Shown: positions 52,249 through 61,538 of the stretch, in pieces
Layout of the letters: each line of letters opens with the position of its first letter
Position numbering within the stretch: the stretch's first letter is position 1
DNA from: an uncultured Christensenella sp.
GTDB lineage: Bacteria > Bacillota > Clostridia > Christensenellales > CAG-917
Direction of reading: 5' to 3'
Length of the DNA stretch: 64,000 nt
NCBI GenBank assembly: GCA_910584155.1
Contig: CAJTYG010000002.1
Location: forward strand, 92,984-156,983
Program-made: the position numbers and the translations under genes
The notes under the pieces: generated by a model
Database searches by the model: none
What the model was told of the DNA's origin: nothing
Seen by the model: only the letters and a program-made list of their open reading frames with translations

Positions 52249-52770
52249 ATGAATTTTGATATAAATATGCTCTCCACGCTTATGCAGATGTTGGGCGCAC
52301 AAAAAAACAAAAACGAAAACACCTCGCATGAGGAAGCTGCCGACACTGGCGAAAGGACCGCAAATAAAAACGCTTCCGTTTTTGCTGCGCAAAACGGGCT
52401 CGGTCAAAGAGTGAGCTTCGGGGACAGCGAACCAAAGCCTAAGCGCAGTAATGCGCAGGCAAATCCCCTGTCCTCAATGCTTGAAATGATGACGGGCAAC
52501 ACATCGTCAGGCGGCGGCGACATGATGTCGAGCCTTATGCCTATGCTTTTAAATATGATGTCGGGCAATAAAACCGCAGCGGCGCAAAGTGCGCCTAAGC
52601 AGGAAAATAAAAAATCTGATACAAACGGCGATATGGCGGAAAAAACCGCCTCGCCGCCCAAAGGCAATATGAAAACGCAACCGCACTCGCAAGATAAATA
52701 CGAGCCGATTGCGTTTGCAGGTTACGCACTTATAAGCACGCTCAATAAGCTTTATACTTCTGTACGCTGA
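52249..52770 (+). CDS. Low-complexity Met/Asn/Ser-rich protein, function unknown
   Basis: 173 aa, AAGGTGG 3-4 bases before the ATG. N-terminal amphipathic NFDINMLSTLMQML, two methionine-rich helices (SSMLEMMTGN; MMSSLMPMLLNMMSGN), a Lys/Gln-rich low-complexity middle and a hydrophobic C-terminal helix (FAGYALISTLNKLY). No known domain. It faces away from the subtilase operon and ends 2 bp from the glyA stop. Met-rich helices could bind membranes or signal peptides; it may pair with the divergent 108-aa protein. Confidence 0.7.
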   Translation: MNFDINMLSTLMQMLGAQKNKNENTSHEEAADTGERTANKNASVFAAQNGLGQRVSFGDSEPKPKRSNAQANPLSSMLEMMTGNTSSGGGDMMSSLMPMLLNMMSGNKTAAAQSAPKQENKKSDTNGDMAEKTASPPKGNMKTQPHSQDKYEPIAFAGYALISTLNKLYTSVR

Positions 52771-52771
52771 A

Positions 52772-54025
52772 TTACATCAGAATGTCATTTTGATAGATCG
52801 GGAATTTTTTGCACAGCTCGATGACCTTTGCCTTGACGTCCTCGATAGCATTTTCCTTTTCAAATATAACGTCCGCAATGCAATCGCCGATGATAGCCAT
52901 TTCCGCCTCTTTCATTCCTCTTGTCGTGACGGCGGGAGTGCCTATGCGCACGCCGCTTGTGATAGACGGCTTCTGAGGATCGTTTGGAATAGCGTTTTTG
53001 TTGAGAGTGATGTGCGCCGCATCGAGTAACACTTCAAGCTCCTTGCCCGTCACGCCGTTATTTACAAGATTGAGCAGCATAAGATGATTGTCCGTGCCGC
53101 CGCTGATGAGGCTTAAGCCTCTTTCAAGCAATTTGTTTGCAAGCGCCTTAGCGTTGAGAACGATTTGATGCTGATACTGCTTAAACTCGGGCGAAAGAGC
53201 CTCTTTGAATGCGACAGCCTTTGCGGCAACTATGTGCATAAGAGGTCCGCCCTGCGTGCCGGGGAAATTTGCTTTGTCTATCGCCTTTGCAATTTCCTCG
53301 TCGTTTGTGAGGATGAGACCGCCTCTTGGTCCTCTCAAGGTCTTGTGCGTAGTGCTTGTGACGATATGAGCATAAGGCATCGGGCTCATATGCTCGCCTG
53401 CGGCAACAAGTCCCGCAATGTGCGCCATATCCACCATAAGGTATGCGCCTACCTCGTCGGCGATCTCACGGAAGCGTTTGAAGTCTATTGCACGGGGATA
53501 TGCGCTTGCACCCGCAACGATAAGCTTTGGCATACATTCCTTTGCGATGCGCAAAACGTCGTCATAGTCGATAAAGCCCTCATCGTTCACGCCGTAGGAC
53601 ACGGAGTTGAAAACCTTTCCGCTCATGCTGACCTTTGCGCCGTGCGTGAGATGTCCGCCTGCTGAAAGCGACATTCCGAGTATAGTATCGCCCGGCTTAA
53701 GCAAGCTGTAATACGCCGTGAAGTTTGCGTTTGAGCCGCTGTGCGCCTGCACGTTTGCATATTTTGCGTTAAATAGCTGCTTTGCACGCTCGATAGCAAG
53801 CACTTCCGCCTTATCCACAAACTGACAGCCGCCGTAATAGCGTCTGCCGGGATAGCCCTCGGCATATTTGTTGGTGTAATAGCTGCCTGCGACCGCAAGC
53901 ACTGCGGGGCTGACGATGTTTTCGCTTGCGATAAGCTCCAAGTTGTACTGTTGACGGTGAAGCTCGTCCACCATAGAAGTATACAGCTCTTCGTCTGCGG
54001 CTTTGATCACTTTCAAATCAACCAT
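52772..54025 (-). CDS. glyA: Serine hydroxymethyltransferase
   Basis: Interconverts serine and glycine with tetrahydrofolate; PLP enzyme of 417 aa. The PLP-lysine segment TSTTHKTLRGPRGG, ELIASENIVSPAV, and TNKYAEGYPGRRYYGGC are diagnostic. It converges with the plus-strand unknown gene. No glycine riboswitch or PurR site is visible upstream. Confidence 0.97.
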   Translation of the reverse strand: MVDLKVIKAADEELYTSMVDELHRQQYNLELIASENIVSPAVLAVAGSYYTNKYAEGYPGRRYYGGCQFVDKAEVLAIERAKQLFNAKYANVQAHSGSNANFTAYYSLLKPGDTILGMSLSAGGHLTHGAKVSMSGKVFNSVSYGVNDEGFIDYDDVLRIAKECMPKLIVAGASAYPRAIDFKRFREIADEVGAYLMVDMAHIAGLVAAGEHMSPMPYAHIVTSTTHKTLRGPRGGLILTNDEEIAKAIDKANFPGTQGGPLMHIVAAKAVAFKEALSPEFKQYQHQIVLNAKALANKLLERGLSLISGGTDNHLMLLNLVNNGVTGKELEVLLDAAHITLNKNAIPNDPQKPSITSGVRIGTPAVTTRGMKEAEMAIIGDCIADVIFEKENAIEDVKAKVIELCKKFPIYQNDILM

Positions 54026-54102
54026 TTTATATCTCCTAAATTTTATTTCTTTTGTTATTCTATCAAAATTGTAGGCGCCCTGTCAAAGCAATAGCCACAA
54101 TA

Positions 54103-54414
54103 TCACAGATACTTGTCAATAATTTCTGCAAGCTGACTCTTTGCCCTGAAGCCGACAAGCCTCTCTTTGATTTCGCCGTCCTTAAAAATAAACACGGTCG
54201 GGATAGAAAATACGCCGAATTTTTGAGCGATATTGGGATAATCGTCAACGTCGACCTTGCCTACGGTCACCTTTCCGTCATAGTCGTGGCTAAGCTCCTC
54301 TATGATAGGCGCAAGCATTTTGCAGGGCGAGCACCACGTAGCCCAGAAATCGACCACGGCAACGCCGCTCGATACTGTTTCGTCAAAATTTTCCGATGAT
54401 AAAATTTTTGCCAT
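54103..54414 (-). CDS. trxA: Thioredoxin
   Basis: 103 aa cytosolic disulfide reductase. Active site WCSPC (Ser in place of Gly), PTVFIFKDGE with cis-Pro and the typical DFWATW strand. AAGGAG before the ATG at 54414. Last-but-one gene of the minus operon before glyA; the thioredoxin reductase is not in the window. Confidence 0.95.
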   Translation of the reverse strand: MAKILSSENFDETVSSGVAVVDFWATWCSPCKMLAPIIEELSHDYDGKVTVGKVDVDDYPNIAQKFGVFSIPTVFIFKDGEIKERLVGFRAKSQLAEIIDKYL

Positions 54415-54448
54415 ATTACACTCCTTTTGCATATTGCAATTTATGTAT

Positions 54449-54889
54449 TTACTTTATTGGTTTATGAATGTTATTTATATAGTCGTTTTCCGTGCACGCC
54501 TCGAGCATTTTAGGCTTGAAGCCGTCTCTTTTGCGGAAAACAAATACGTCGACCGGCACCGCAAACGCAAGTCCGACGATAAGCCCCAACACGGCGAGTA
54601 TCGCACTTGCCGCCTTGCTTGCCAACACGCCCAAGCCTGCGCCGAGTGCTATCAGACACAGCGGAAGCAGATATATCAGCACCGAGCCGACACGCAGCTT
54701 GCGCTTAAAAATTTCCACCTTTACGTAGTCGTCCACGTTTAATTCAAGCGAGTTGTCAAGCGTAAGCTCAACTGCGCCGCCGTCCTTTGTGACGGAGCAT
54801 ATACCGCACCCGTCGCACATTCCGTGACGGGCAAACGCTACGGTGGCTTTGCCGTCTTTGACCTTTGAAACTCTGCCTATCTCGATCAT
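54449..54889 (-). CDS. RseC/MucC-like membrane protein
   Basis: 146 aa. N-terminal cytosolic part with cysteines in a CDGCGIC motif (24-30), then two membrane spans (about 69-88, 93-113). RseC domains occur in SoxR-reducing systems and in Rnf-linked redox chains. Here it overlaps hisS by 4 bases and precedes trxA. A redox role is plausible but not proven. Confidence 0.82.
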   Translation of the reverse strand: MIEIGRVSKVKDGKATVAFARHGMCDGCGICSVTKDGGAVELTLDNSLELNVDDYVKVEIFKRKLRVGSVLIYLLPLCLIALGAGLGVLASKAASAILAVLGLIVGLAFAVPVDVFVFRKRDGFKPKMLEACTENDYINNIHKPIK

Positions 54890-56133
54890 TTTACAACGGA
54901 AGCTATATCGGCAACGTCGCTCTCGATTTCGCTGCCGTCGCTCATATTCTTAATACGCACACGACCGCTGTTTATCTCGTCATCGCCCAAAACGATGACG
55001 TATCCTACAGCGGATTTGTCCGCATACTTCATCTGCGCCTTGACACCTCTGTCCATAATGTCCGTCTCAACGCTGACGCCTTGCTCTCTCAGCGAGCCTG
55101 CAAGCTGCAACGCATAGTCCTTTGCGGCGTCGCCTATAGGCAGAATATAAAGCCTTGTGCACTCTTTAGGAGCGTTCAGCCTGCCCGTATTTTCAAGCAC
55201 GAGCAGCAGTCTTTCAAGTCCTAAGCCGAAGCCGACCGCCGGCGTAGGCTTTCCGCCCACTTCCTCGACAAGATTGTTGTATCTTCCGCCGCCGCAGACC
55301 GTGCCCTGTGCTCCTATATCCGTAGACACAAACTCAAACACGGTGCGTGTATAATAATCAAGCCCTCTTACTATGGACGGATTTATGCTAAACGGAATGT
55401 TTTGCCGCTTTAGCAGCGACTGCACCTTTTCAAAATGCGCTTTGCAATCGTCGCACAAAAAGTCGGTTATCTTTGGCGCATTGGCGGTGATCGCCTTGCA
55501 CTTTTCCTCCTTGCAATCGAGTATACGCAAAGGATTTTTGTCAAAGCGTGTCTGACACTGCGCACACATAGCGTGCAGGTTTTCGCCGATATACGCTTTG
55601 AGCGCCTTATTGTATTCCGCCCTGCAATTCGGGCAGCCTATACTGTTCAAATTGAGCTCGAGGCTTTCAAGCCCGACTTCCTTTAAAAAGGAATATGCAA
55701 GAGCGATGACCTCTGCGTCCGCATAGGGGCTGTCGCTTCCGTAACATTCCACGCCAAACTGATGATGCTCTCTGAGTCTGCCGTTTTGGGGCTTTTCGTA
55801 TCTGAATACGGAAGCAATATAGTATGCCTTCATGGGCATTACGCCTTGAAACAGTGCATTTTCTATAAAGCACCTCGCCACTCCCGCAGTGCCCTCGGGA
55901 CGCAGCGTCATACTTCTGCCGCCCTTATCCTCAAAGGTGTACATTTCCTTATTGACTATATCCGTCGTTTCGCCTACGCCACGCAAAAACAGCTCCGTAT
56001 GCTCAAACATAGGGGTGCGGATTTCCTTAAAGCCGAATTTTGCTGCGACCTTGCGTGCGACGCTCTCGACATAGTGCCACTTATAAGCGTCCTGCGGCAG
56101 CATATCCTTTGTTCCCTTTGGAATGTTTATCAT
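54886..56133 (-). CDS. hisS: Histidyl-tRNA synthetase
   Basis: 415 aa class II synthetase. Motif 2 (FRYEKPQNGRLREHHQFGVE), HisA motifs LDYYTRTVFEF and GGRYNNLVEEVGG, and a C-terminal anticodon-binding domain. MINIPKGTKDMLP is the usual N-terminus. No T-box leader upstream: hslU ends 14 bp before. Confidence 0.96.
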   Translation of the reverse strand: MINIPKGTKDMLPQDAYKWHYVESVARKVAAKFGFKEIRTPMFEHTELFLRGVGETTDIVNKEMYTFEDKGGRSMTLRPEGTAGVARCFIENALFQGVMPMKAYYIASVFRYEKPQNGRLREHHQFGVECYGSDSPYADAEVIALAYSFLKEVGLESLELNLNSIGCPNCRAEYNKALKAYIGENLHAMCAQCQTRFDKNPLRILDCKEEKCKAITANAPKITDFLCDDCKAHFEKVQSLLKRQNIPFSINPSIVRGLDYYTRTVFEFVSTDIGAQGTVCGGGRYNNLVEEVGGKPTPAVGFGLGLERLLLVLENTGRLNAPKECTRLYILPIGDAAKDYALQLAGSLREQGVSVETDIMDRGVKAQMKYADKSAVGYVIVLGDDEINSGRVRIKNMSDGSEIESDVADIASVVK

Positions 56134-56146
56134 AAGCCCTCGCCCG

Positions 56147-57496
56147 TCAGATAATAAATCTTCTCAAATTGCGCTCCTTGAGCGTTGTGGCTAAGTGCTC
56201 CTCAACGTAAGCCTTATCCACGTTTATCTCTTCCGTCTGATTGTCGTCCGCCTCATACAGCACGTCCTTAAGCAAAGCTTCGAGCACGGCGTGCAGACGG
56301 CGTGCGCCGAGATTTTCGCTGCTTTCGTTTTGCTCGAAGGATACTCTTGCGATCTCGTCTATAGCCTCGTCCGTGAAATCGAGCTTTACGCCGTCGACTG
56401 CAAGAAGCTCTTTATATTGCTTTAACACTGCGTTGTCTGGCTCTGTCAAAATCTTCACAAAATCGTCCTTTGTGAGGTTGTCAAGCTCAACCCTGATGGG
56501 AAATCTGCCCTGAAGCTCTGGGATAAGGTCCTCCATACGGGATATATGGAATGCGCCCGCTGCGATAAACAGAATGAAGTCGGTACGGATTGCGCCGTGC
56601 TTTGTCTGCACCGTGCTGCCCTCTACGATGGGCAGGATATCACGCTGTACGCCCTCTCTCGACACGTCGTGTCCCTGCTGCATTCCGCCGTTGTTGTTTG
56701 CTATCTTGTCTATTTCGTCAAGGAACACAACGCCGTCCTGCTCCGCTCTTTGCAGGGCTTCGGTGACGATAGCGTCCTCGTCGACCATTTTTTCGGACTC
56801 CCTTGCGATGATCATATCCATAGCCTGCTTGACGGTGACCTTGCGCTTCTTCACTGCGCCGCCGCCCATGCTGCTCTTCATACTCTCAAAAATGTTGCCG
56901 ATATTGATAGAGTTGTCGCCGCCCACGCCTATGGGAATTTGCACGGGCTTTGGCTGTTGATGCATTTCCATTTCCACGACGAGCGTATCGAGGTGTCCCG
57001 CTTTAAGCTCACGCAAAATTTCCTCTCTCAGCTCTGCGTCGCTCTTATCCGTTTCCTGCGCAAGCGCCGCTTTACGCATAGGCAAAATGACCTTTACAAG
57101 CTGATTTTCGGCAACCTCGGTGGCTTTGGGCAAAACCTCTTTATATTTTTCGTCACGCACCATTCTTATCGAAGCCTCTACAAGGTCACGTATGATGCTT
57201 TCCACGTCCCTGCCGACATAGCCGACTTCAGTAAACTTTGTTGCCTCAACCTTTACAAACGGAGCCTTGACCACCTTTGCGAGCCTGCGTGCGATTTCCG
57301 TCTTGCCGACGCCCGTAGGTCCCTTCATAATGATGTTTTTAGGGGTGATTTCCTCACGCATTTCTTCGGACAGCTTGCTGCGGCGATAGCGGTTGCGTAG
57401 CGCAATAGCCACTGCGACCTTTGCCTCGTGCTGACCTATGATATATCTGTCAAGCTCTGCAACTATTTGCTTTGGAGTCATAATCGAATTGTCCAT
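56147..57496 (-). CDS. hslU: HslU ATPase (ClpY)
   Basis: 449 aa AAA+ unfoldase of the HslUV protease. Walker A GPTGVGKTE, the pore loop GYVGRD (EVGYVGRDVES), Walker B VVFLDEIDKI and an I domain (about 110-240). AAGAGGTG before the ATG. Directly downstream of hslV (11 bp). Confidence 0.96.
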   Translation of the reverse strand: MDNSIMTPKQIVAELDRYIIGQHEAKVAVAIALRNRYRRSKLSEEMREEITPKNIIMKGPTGVGKTEIARRLAKVVKAPFVKVEATKFTEVGYVGRDVESIIRDLVEASIRMVRDEKYKEVLPKATEVAENQLVKVILPMRKAALAQETDKSDAELREEILRELKAGHLDTLVVEMEMHQQPKPVQIPIGVGGDNSINIGNIFESMKSSMGGGAVKKRKVTVKQAMDMIIARESEKMVDEDAIVTEALQRAEQDGVVFLDEIDKIANNNGGMQQGHDVSREGVQRDILPIVEGSTVQTKHGAIRTDFILFIAAGAFHISRMEDLIPELQGRFPIRVELDNLTKDDFVKILTEPDNAVLKQYKELLAVDGVKLDFTDEAIDEIARVSFEQNESSENLGARRLHAVLEALLKDVLYEADDNQTEEINVDKAYVEEHLATTLKERNLRRFII

Positions 57497-57507
57497 ATTT
57501 TCACCTC

Positions 57508-58044
57508 TTAAACGGTTTCGACCGTAATGTGGTCGTTCGTATAAACACAGATTTCGCTTGCAATCTTAAGCGCCGCCTGAGCAATGCTCTTTGCGTCCAT
57601 ATCCGTGTTGTTTGCAAGCGCACGTGCCGCAGCCAAGGCGTAGTTTCCGCCGCTGCCTATTGCACAGATGTCGTTTTCGGGCTCTATGACCTCGCCCGTG
57701 CCCGATATGATAAACAGCGACGTAGAATCTGCGGCTATCAAAAGCGCCTCAAGATGTCTACCGCCCTTGTCCGAGCGCCAAAGCTCTGCAAGCTCAACTG
57801 CGGATCTCATAAGGTTTCCGCTGTACTTTTGCAGCATCGCCTCAAATTTTTCGGACAGCGCAAACGCATCTGAAACCGATCCCGCAAAGCCGATGACGAC
57901 CTTGTCGTTGTATATGCGCTTTACCTTTACGGCATTGCCCTTCATAATCACGCTTTCGCCCATAGTGACCTGTCCGTCGCCTGCTATCGCAGTGACTCCG
58001 TTACGCTTGACTGCGCAAATCGTAGTCCCTCTGAATTCCACCAT
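57508..58044 (-). CDS. hslV: HslV peptidase (ClpQ)
   Basis: 178 aa threonine peptidase subunit. The N-terminus MVEFRG precedes TTICAVKRNG, so autocatalytic or methionine-peptidase processing to expose the catalytic Thr (residue 7) is expected. GDGQVTMG and GSGGNYALAAARAL are typical. Forms a complex with HslU. Confidence 0.95.
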   Translation of the reverse strand: MVEFRGTTICAVKRNGVTAIAGDGQVTMGESVIMKGNAVKVKRIYNDKVVIGFAGSVSDAFALSEKFEAMLQKYSGNLMRSAVELAELWRSDKGGRHLEALLIAADSTSLFIISGTGEVIEPENDICAIGSGGNYALAAARALANNTDMDAKSIAQAALKIASEICVYTNDHITVETV

Positions 58045-58089
58045 ATTTATACCTCCAAAATTTTCATATTTTATTGCACAATGTGCGTT

Positions 58090-59388
58090 TTATATCATCA
58101 TAGGGATGCTTGCCATTGCCCTTTCATAATAAGCTCTTTTTCTGTTTTTCTTATCCCTCACGTCCGTTATGGGCGGAAGTATGCCGAAGTTTGCGTTCAT
58201 CGGTTTGAAGTCCGTAGGACAAGAGGATACATATCTACAAAGCGCCCCTGTTATCGTGATATCTCTCGGCACCTCGTAATCCTTGCCCGCAAGCTCGGAT
58301 GCGAGCGCCTGTCCCGCTATAAGACCGCTCATTATGCTTTCAACGTAGCCCTCAACGCCCGAAAGCTGTCCTGCAATATAAAGCGGCCCGGTTGCCGTCT
58401 TTACTCTGAAGGTCTCGCTAAGCACGTTCGGAGCGTCGACATAGGTGTTGCGGTGCATTATCCCATAGCGCAAAAACTCGGCATTTTTTAGCGCAGGTAT
58501 CATACTGAACACACGCTTTTGCTCGCCAAACGTAAGATTTGTCTGAAATCCTACGAGGTTGAAGCAATCGCCCGCCACGTTTTCACGTCTTAGCTGCACA
58601 ACCGCATACGCCTTTTCGCCCGTCCTCGGATCACGAAGTCCGACGGGCTTGAGCGGACCGAAGCGAATGGTGTCGCTGCCCCTCTTAGCCATTTCCTCAA
58701 TGGGCATACAGCCGTCAAACAGCTCGCTCTTTTCAAAATCGTGTAGCACAACGGTCTGCGCCTTTACGAGCTCGCTATAAAATGCCTCGTACTCATCTCT
58801 CTGCATTGGCAGATTGAGATAATCGTCGCCGCCCTTGCCGTATCTTCCGCCGAAATACGCTCTGTCGTAATCTATGCTGTCCGACGACACGATAGGCGCT
58901 ATAGCGTCATAAAAGAACAGTCTGTCCTTTCCGCTCAGTCTGCCGACGGTGTTTGCCATAGCCTCGGACGTAAGCGGTCCCGTAGCTATCACGGTAGGCA
59001 CGTCGTCTATGTCCGTGACTTCTTCTCTGACGAGTCTGAAGCCGTCGTATGAAAACAGTGCGTTTTCAACCGCTTTACTGAATTTTTCTCTGTCCACAGA
59101 CAGCGCACTGCCCGACGGAACACGTACGCTCCTTGCAATGGGGATAAGCCTGCAGCCCAAAGCGCAAAGCTCGTCCTTGAGCAGCCCCGAAGCGGTCGTC
59201 TGCTCCTCCGACTTGAGCGAGTTTGAGCACACGAGCTCGGCAAGCATATCCGTCCTATGTGCACCCGTAGTCTTTGCGGGGCGCATTTCGTACATATCCA
59301 CCCTAAAGCCCGCTTCAAGTAGCTGTAAGGCACATTCCGAGCCTGCAAGCCCTCCGCCGATTATCTTTACGCAGCCCTTGTCTGTCAT
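58090..59388 (-). CDS. trmFO: Folate-dependent tRNA methyltransferase TrmFO
   Basis: Makes m5U54 in tRNA with methylene-tetrahydrofolate and FAD. 432 aa. The FAD-binding GGGLAGSECA and YEMRP, CSNSLKSEE and GQLSGVEGYVES are family features. Its start overlaps the topA stop by 4 bases. Confidence 0.95.
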   Translation of the reverse strand: MTDKGCVKIIGGGLAGSECALQLLEAGFRVDMYEMRPAKTTGAHRTDMLAELVCSNSLKSEEQTTASGLLKDELCALGCRLIPIARSVRVPSGSALSVDREKFSKAVENALFSYDGFRLVREEVTDIDDVPTVIATGPLTSEAMANTVGRLSGKDRLFFYDAIAPIVSSDSIDYDRAYFGGRYGKGGDDYLNLPMQRDEYEAFYSELVKAQTVVLHDFEKSELFDGCMPIEEMAKRGSDTIRFGPLKPVGLRDPRTGEKAYAVVQLRRENVAGDCFNLVGFQTNLTFGEQKRVFSMIPALKNAEFLRYGIMHRNTYVDAPNVLSETFRVKTATGPLYIAGQLSGVEGYVESIMSGLIAGQALASELAGKDYEVPRDITITGALCRYVSSCPTDFKPMNANFGILPPITDVRDKKNRKRAYYERAMASIPMMI

Positions 59389-61496
59389 TCGTTATTGTCT
59401 TCTACAAGCTCTCTGTGCTTGCACTGTCTGTCCGTACAGACATAGTAGGTTTTTTCGTCTCGCTTTACGACCTTCATCGTATTGCCGCATTCGGGACACA
59501 GATAAGGCGCAGGTACGTCCCAGCTGATAAAATCGCAGTTGGGATAGTTTGTGCAGCCGTAGAATGTCTTTCCGTTTTTGGACACACGCTTGCTCACGTC
59601 GCCGCCGCATTTGGGACATTTGCCCACGACCTCGACTATCTTTTTGATGTTTTTGCATCTCGGATAGTTGGGACACGCAAGGAAAGGACCGTATTTGCCG
59701 TGTCTTATAACCATTTTTGCGCCGCATTTATCACAGATAACGTCGCTTTCCTCATCGGGAACGTGTGCGCTTCCGCCCGACTTTGCCGCTCTGTCCAAAA
59801 ACTTCTGAAGTCTGGGATAAAATGCGCCGATAAGCTCCTGCCACTGCTGATTGCCGTCGGCGACCTTATCCAACGCTCCCTCAAGTCTTGCGGTGAAATC
59901 GAGGCTCATTATATCGGGGAAATTCTTTTCCATATACTCGCAGACAGTTTCACCGAGAGGCGTCGGAGCAATGGCTTTTTGCTGTTTTTCGGTATACTGA
60001 CGCTTAGCAAGCACGGATATGATAGACGCATATGTGGACGGTCTTCCTATGCCGTTTTCCTCAAGCGCCTTGACAAGCGTTGCGTCGTTGTATCTCGCAG
60101 GCGGCTTTGTAAACTTCTGCTCGCTCAAAATGTCCTCAAGCGAAAGCTTTTCGCCCTCGTTAAGATCGGGCAAGGTGTCGGATTCTCTGTCGTCCTCGTC
60201 CTCCTCGACGGTTGCGGAATACACTATCGTAAAGCCCTTGAATTTTACGCTCTTGCCCTTTACGACAAAGCCTATCCTTTCGCTGCCGCTCTCGCCGGTG
60301 ATGTGCACACGCATAGTGTTGTACTCTGCGTTTGACATCTGCGAAGCCATGTATCTCTCGTAAATGAGCTTATAAAGACGGAATGCGTCTCTGTCCATCT
60401 TGCCCTCGAGCGACTTCGGCGTGCGGCTGAGGTCGATAGGACGTATTGCCTCGTGAGCGTCCTGTGCGCTCTCGCTCGTCTTGTATACGTTTGGCGTTTT
60501 GGGAGCGTATTCGCTGCCGTAATTTTGCGCAATAAAGCCGAGCGTCGCCTTTGCAAAGTCGGGTGAAATGCGCACGCTGTCCGTCCTTATGTAGGTGATG
60601 AGCGCATGCTGCCCCTCGCCCTCTATATTTACGCCCTCGTAAAGCTGTTGTGCGACACGGCTCGTGCGGTCTGCGGTAAAGCCTAACTTATGGCTTGCCT
60701 CCTGTTGCATAGTCGACGTGGTAAACGGCGGCGCAGGCTTAGAGGTGGATACGCTCTTTTTTACCTCGTCCACCGCATAGGCGCAGCGGCGCATAAGCTC
60801 GGTGACAGCGTTTGCGTCGTCCGCATTTGTGATTTTTATTTTCTTTCCGTTTCTGTCGTTCAATGCGGCGTTGAAAAGATTTGCTTTTGTCTTTCTTGCA
60901 CCCATTTTCAGCAGAATTGCGTTGATATTCCAATATTCCTCGGGCTTGAAATCCCGTATTTCTTTTTCTCTGTCCACAATCATTTTAAGCGCTGCGGACT
61001 GCACCCTACCTGCCGAAAGCCCCGGCTTGAGCTTCCTTGAAAGAATGGGCGATATCTTGTAGCCGACAAGTCTGTCAAGCACTCTGCGAGCCTGCTGACT
61101 GTCCACAAGGTCCATATTTATCTCTCTCGGCTTTGCCATAGCGGCACGCACCGCCTTCGGCGAAATTTCGTTGAACTCTATACGCACCTTGTCGCCCTCG
61201 ACGCCCAAAACGTTTTTGAGGTGCCAACTGATAGCCTCGCCCTCTCTGTCGGGGTCGGTTGCGAGATAAACCGTATCGTATTTTTTTACGGCCTGTGCAA
61301 GCTGCTTTATTGTTGCTTCCTTATCCTGCGACACGACGTACTGCGGTTTATACCCGTTTTCGATGTCAATGCCCAAGGAACGTGCAGGCAGGTCGCAAAC
61401 GTGACCTTTTGACGCCAACACCTGTGCCTCGCCACCAAGGTATTTTTGGATAGTCTTGGCTTTGTGAGGTGACTCGACAATGATAAGCTGTTTCAT
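59385..61496 (-). CDS. topA: DNA topoisomerase I
   Basis: 703 aa. Toprim with DPDREGEA (81-88), active-site Tyr302 in TYIRTDS, SAGRVQSAAL (161-170), and three C-terminal 4-Cys zinc ribbons (CDKC, CPKC, CPEC). Relaxes negative supercoils. Start by ATG with AGGAG just upstream. Confidence 0.97.
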   Translation of the reverse strand: MKQLIIVESPHKAKTIQKYLGGEAQVLASKGHVCDLPARSLGIDIENGYKPQYVVSQDKEATIKQLAQAVKKYDTVYLATDPDREGEAISWHLKNVLGVEGDKVRIEFNEISPKAVRAAMAKPREINMDLVDSQQARRVLDRLVGYKISPILSRKLKPGLSAGRVQSAALKMIVDREKEIRDFKPEEYWNINAILLKMGARKTKANLFNAALNDRNGKKIKITNADDANAVTELMRRCAYAVDEVKKSVSTSKPAPPFTTSTMQQEASHKLGFTADRTSRVAQQLYEGVNIEGEGQHALITYIRTDSVRISPDFAKATLGFIAQNYGSEYAPKTPNVYKTSESAQDAHEAIRPIDLSRTPKSLEGKMDRDAFRLYKLIYERYMASQMSNAEYNTMRVHITGESGSERIGFVVKGKSVKFKGFTIVYSATVEEDEDDRESDTLPDLNEGEKLSLEDILSEQKFTKPPARYNDATLVKALEENGIGRPSTYASIISVLAKRQYTEKQQKAIAPTPLGETVCEYMEKNFPDIMSLDFTARLEGALDKVADGNQQWQELIGAFYPRLQKFLDRAAKSGGSAHVPDEESDVICDKCGAKMVIRHGKYGPFLACPNYPRCKNIKKIVEVVGKCPKCGGDVSKRVSKNGKTFYGCTNYPNCDFISWDVPAPYLCPECGNTMKVVKRDEKTYYVCTDRQCKHRELVEDNNE

Positions 61497-61538
61497 TAAG
61501 TCTCCTATATTTATATAAATTTTCGATTATTCTATATC

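Noticed and set aside
56134..56146. T-box or other leader for hisS
   Set aside because: The gene begins 14 bases after hslU.
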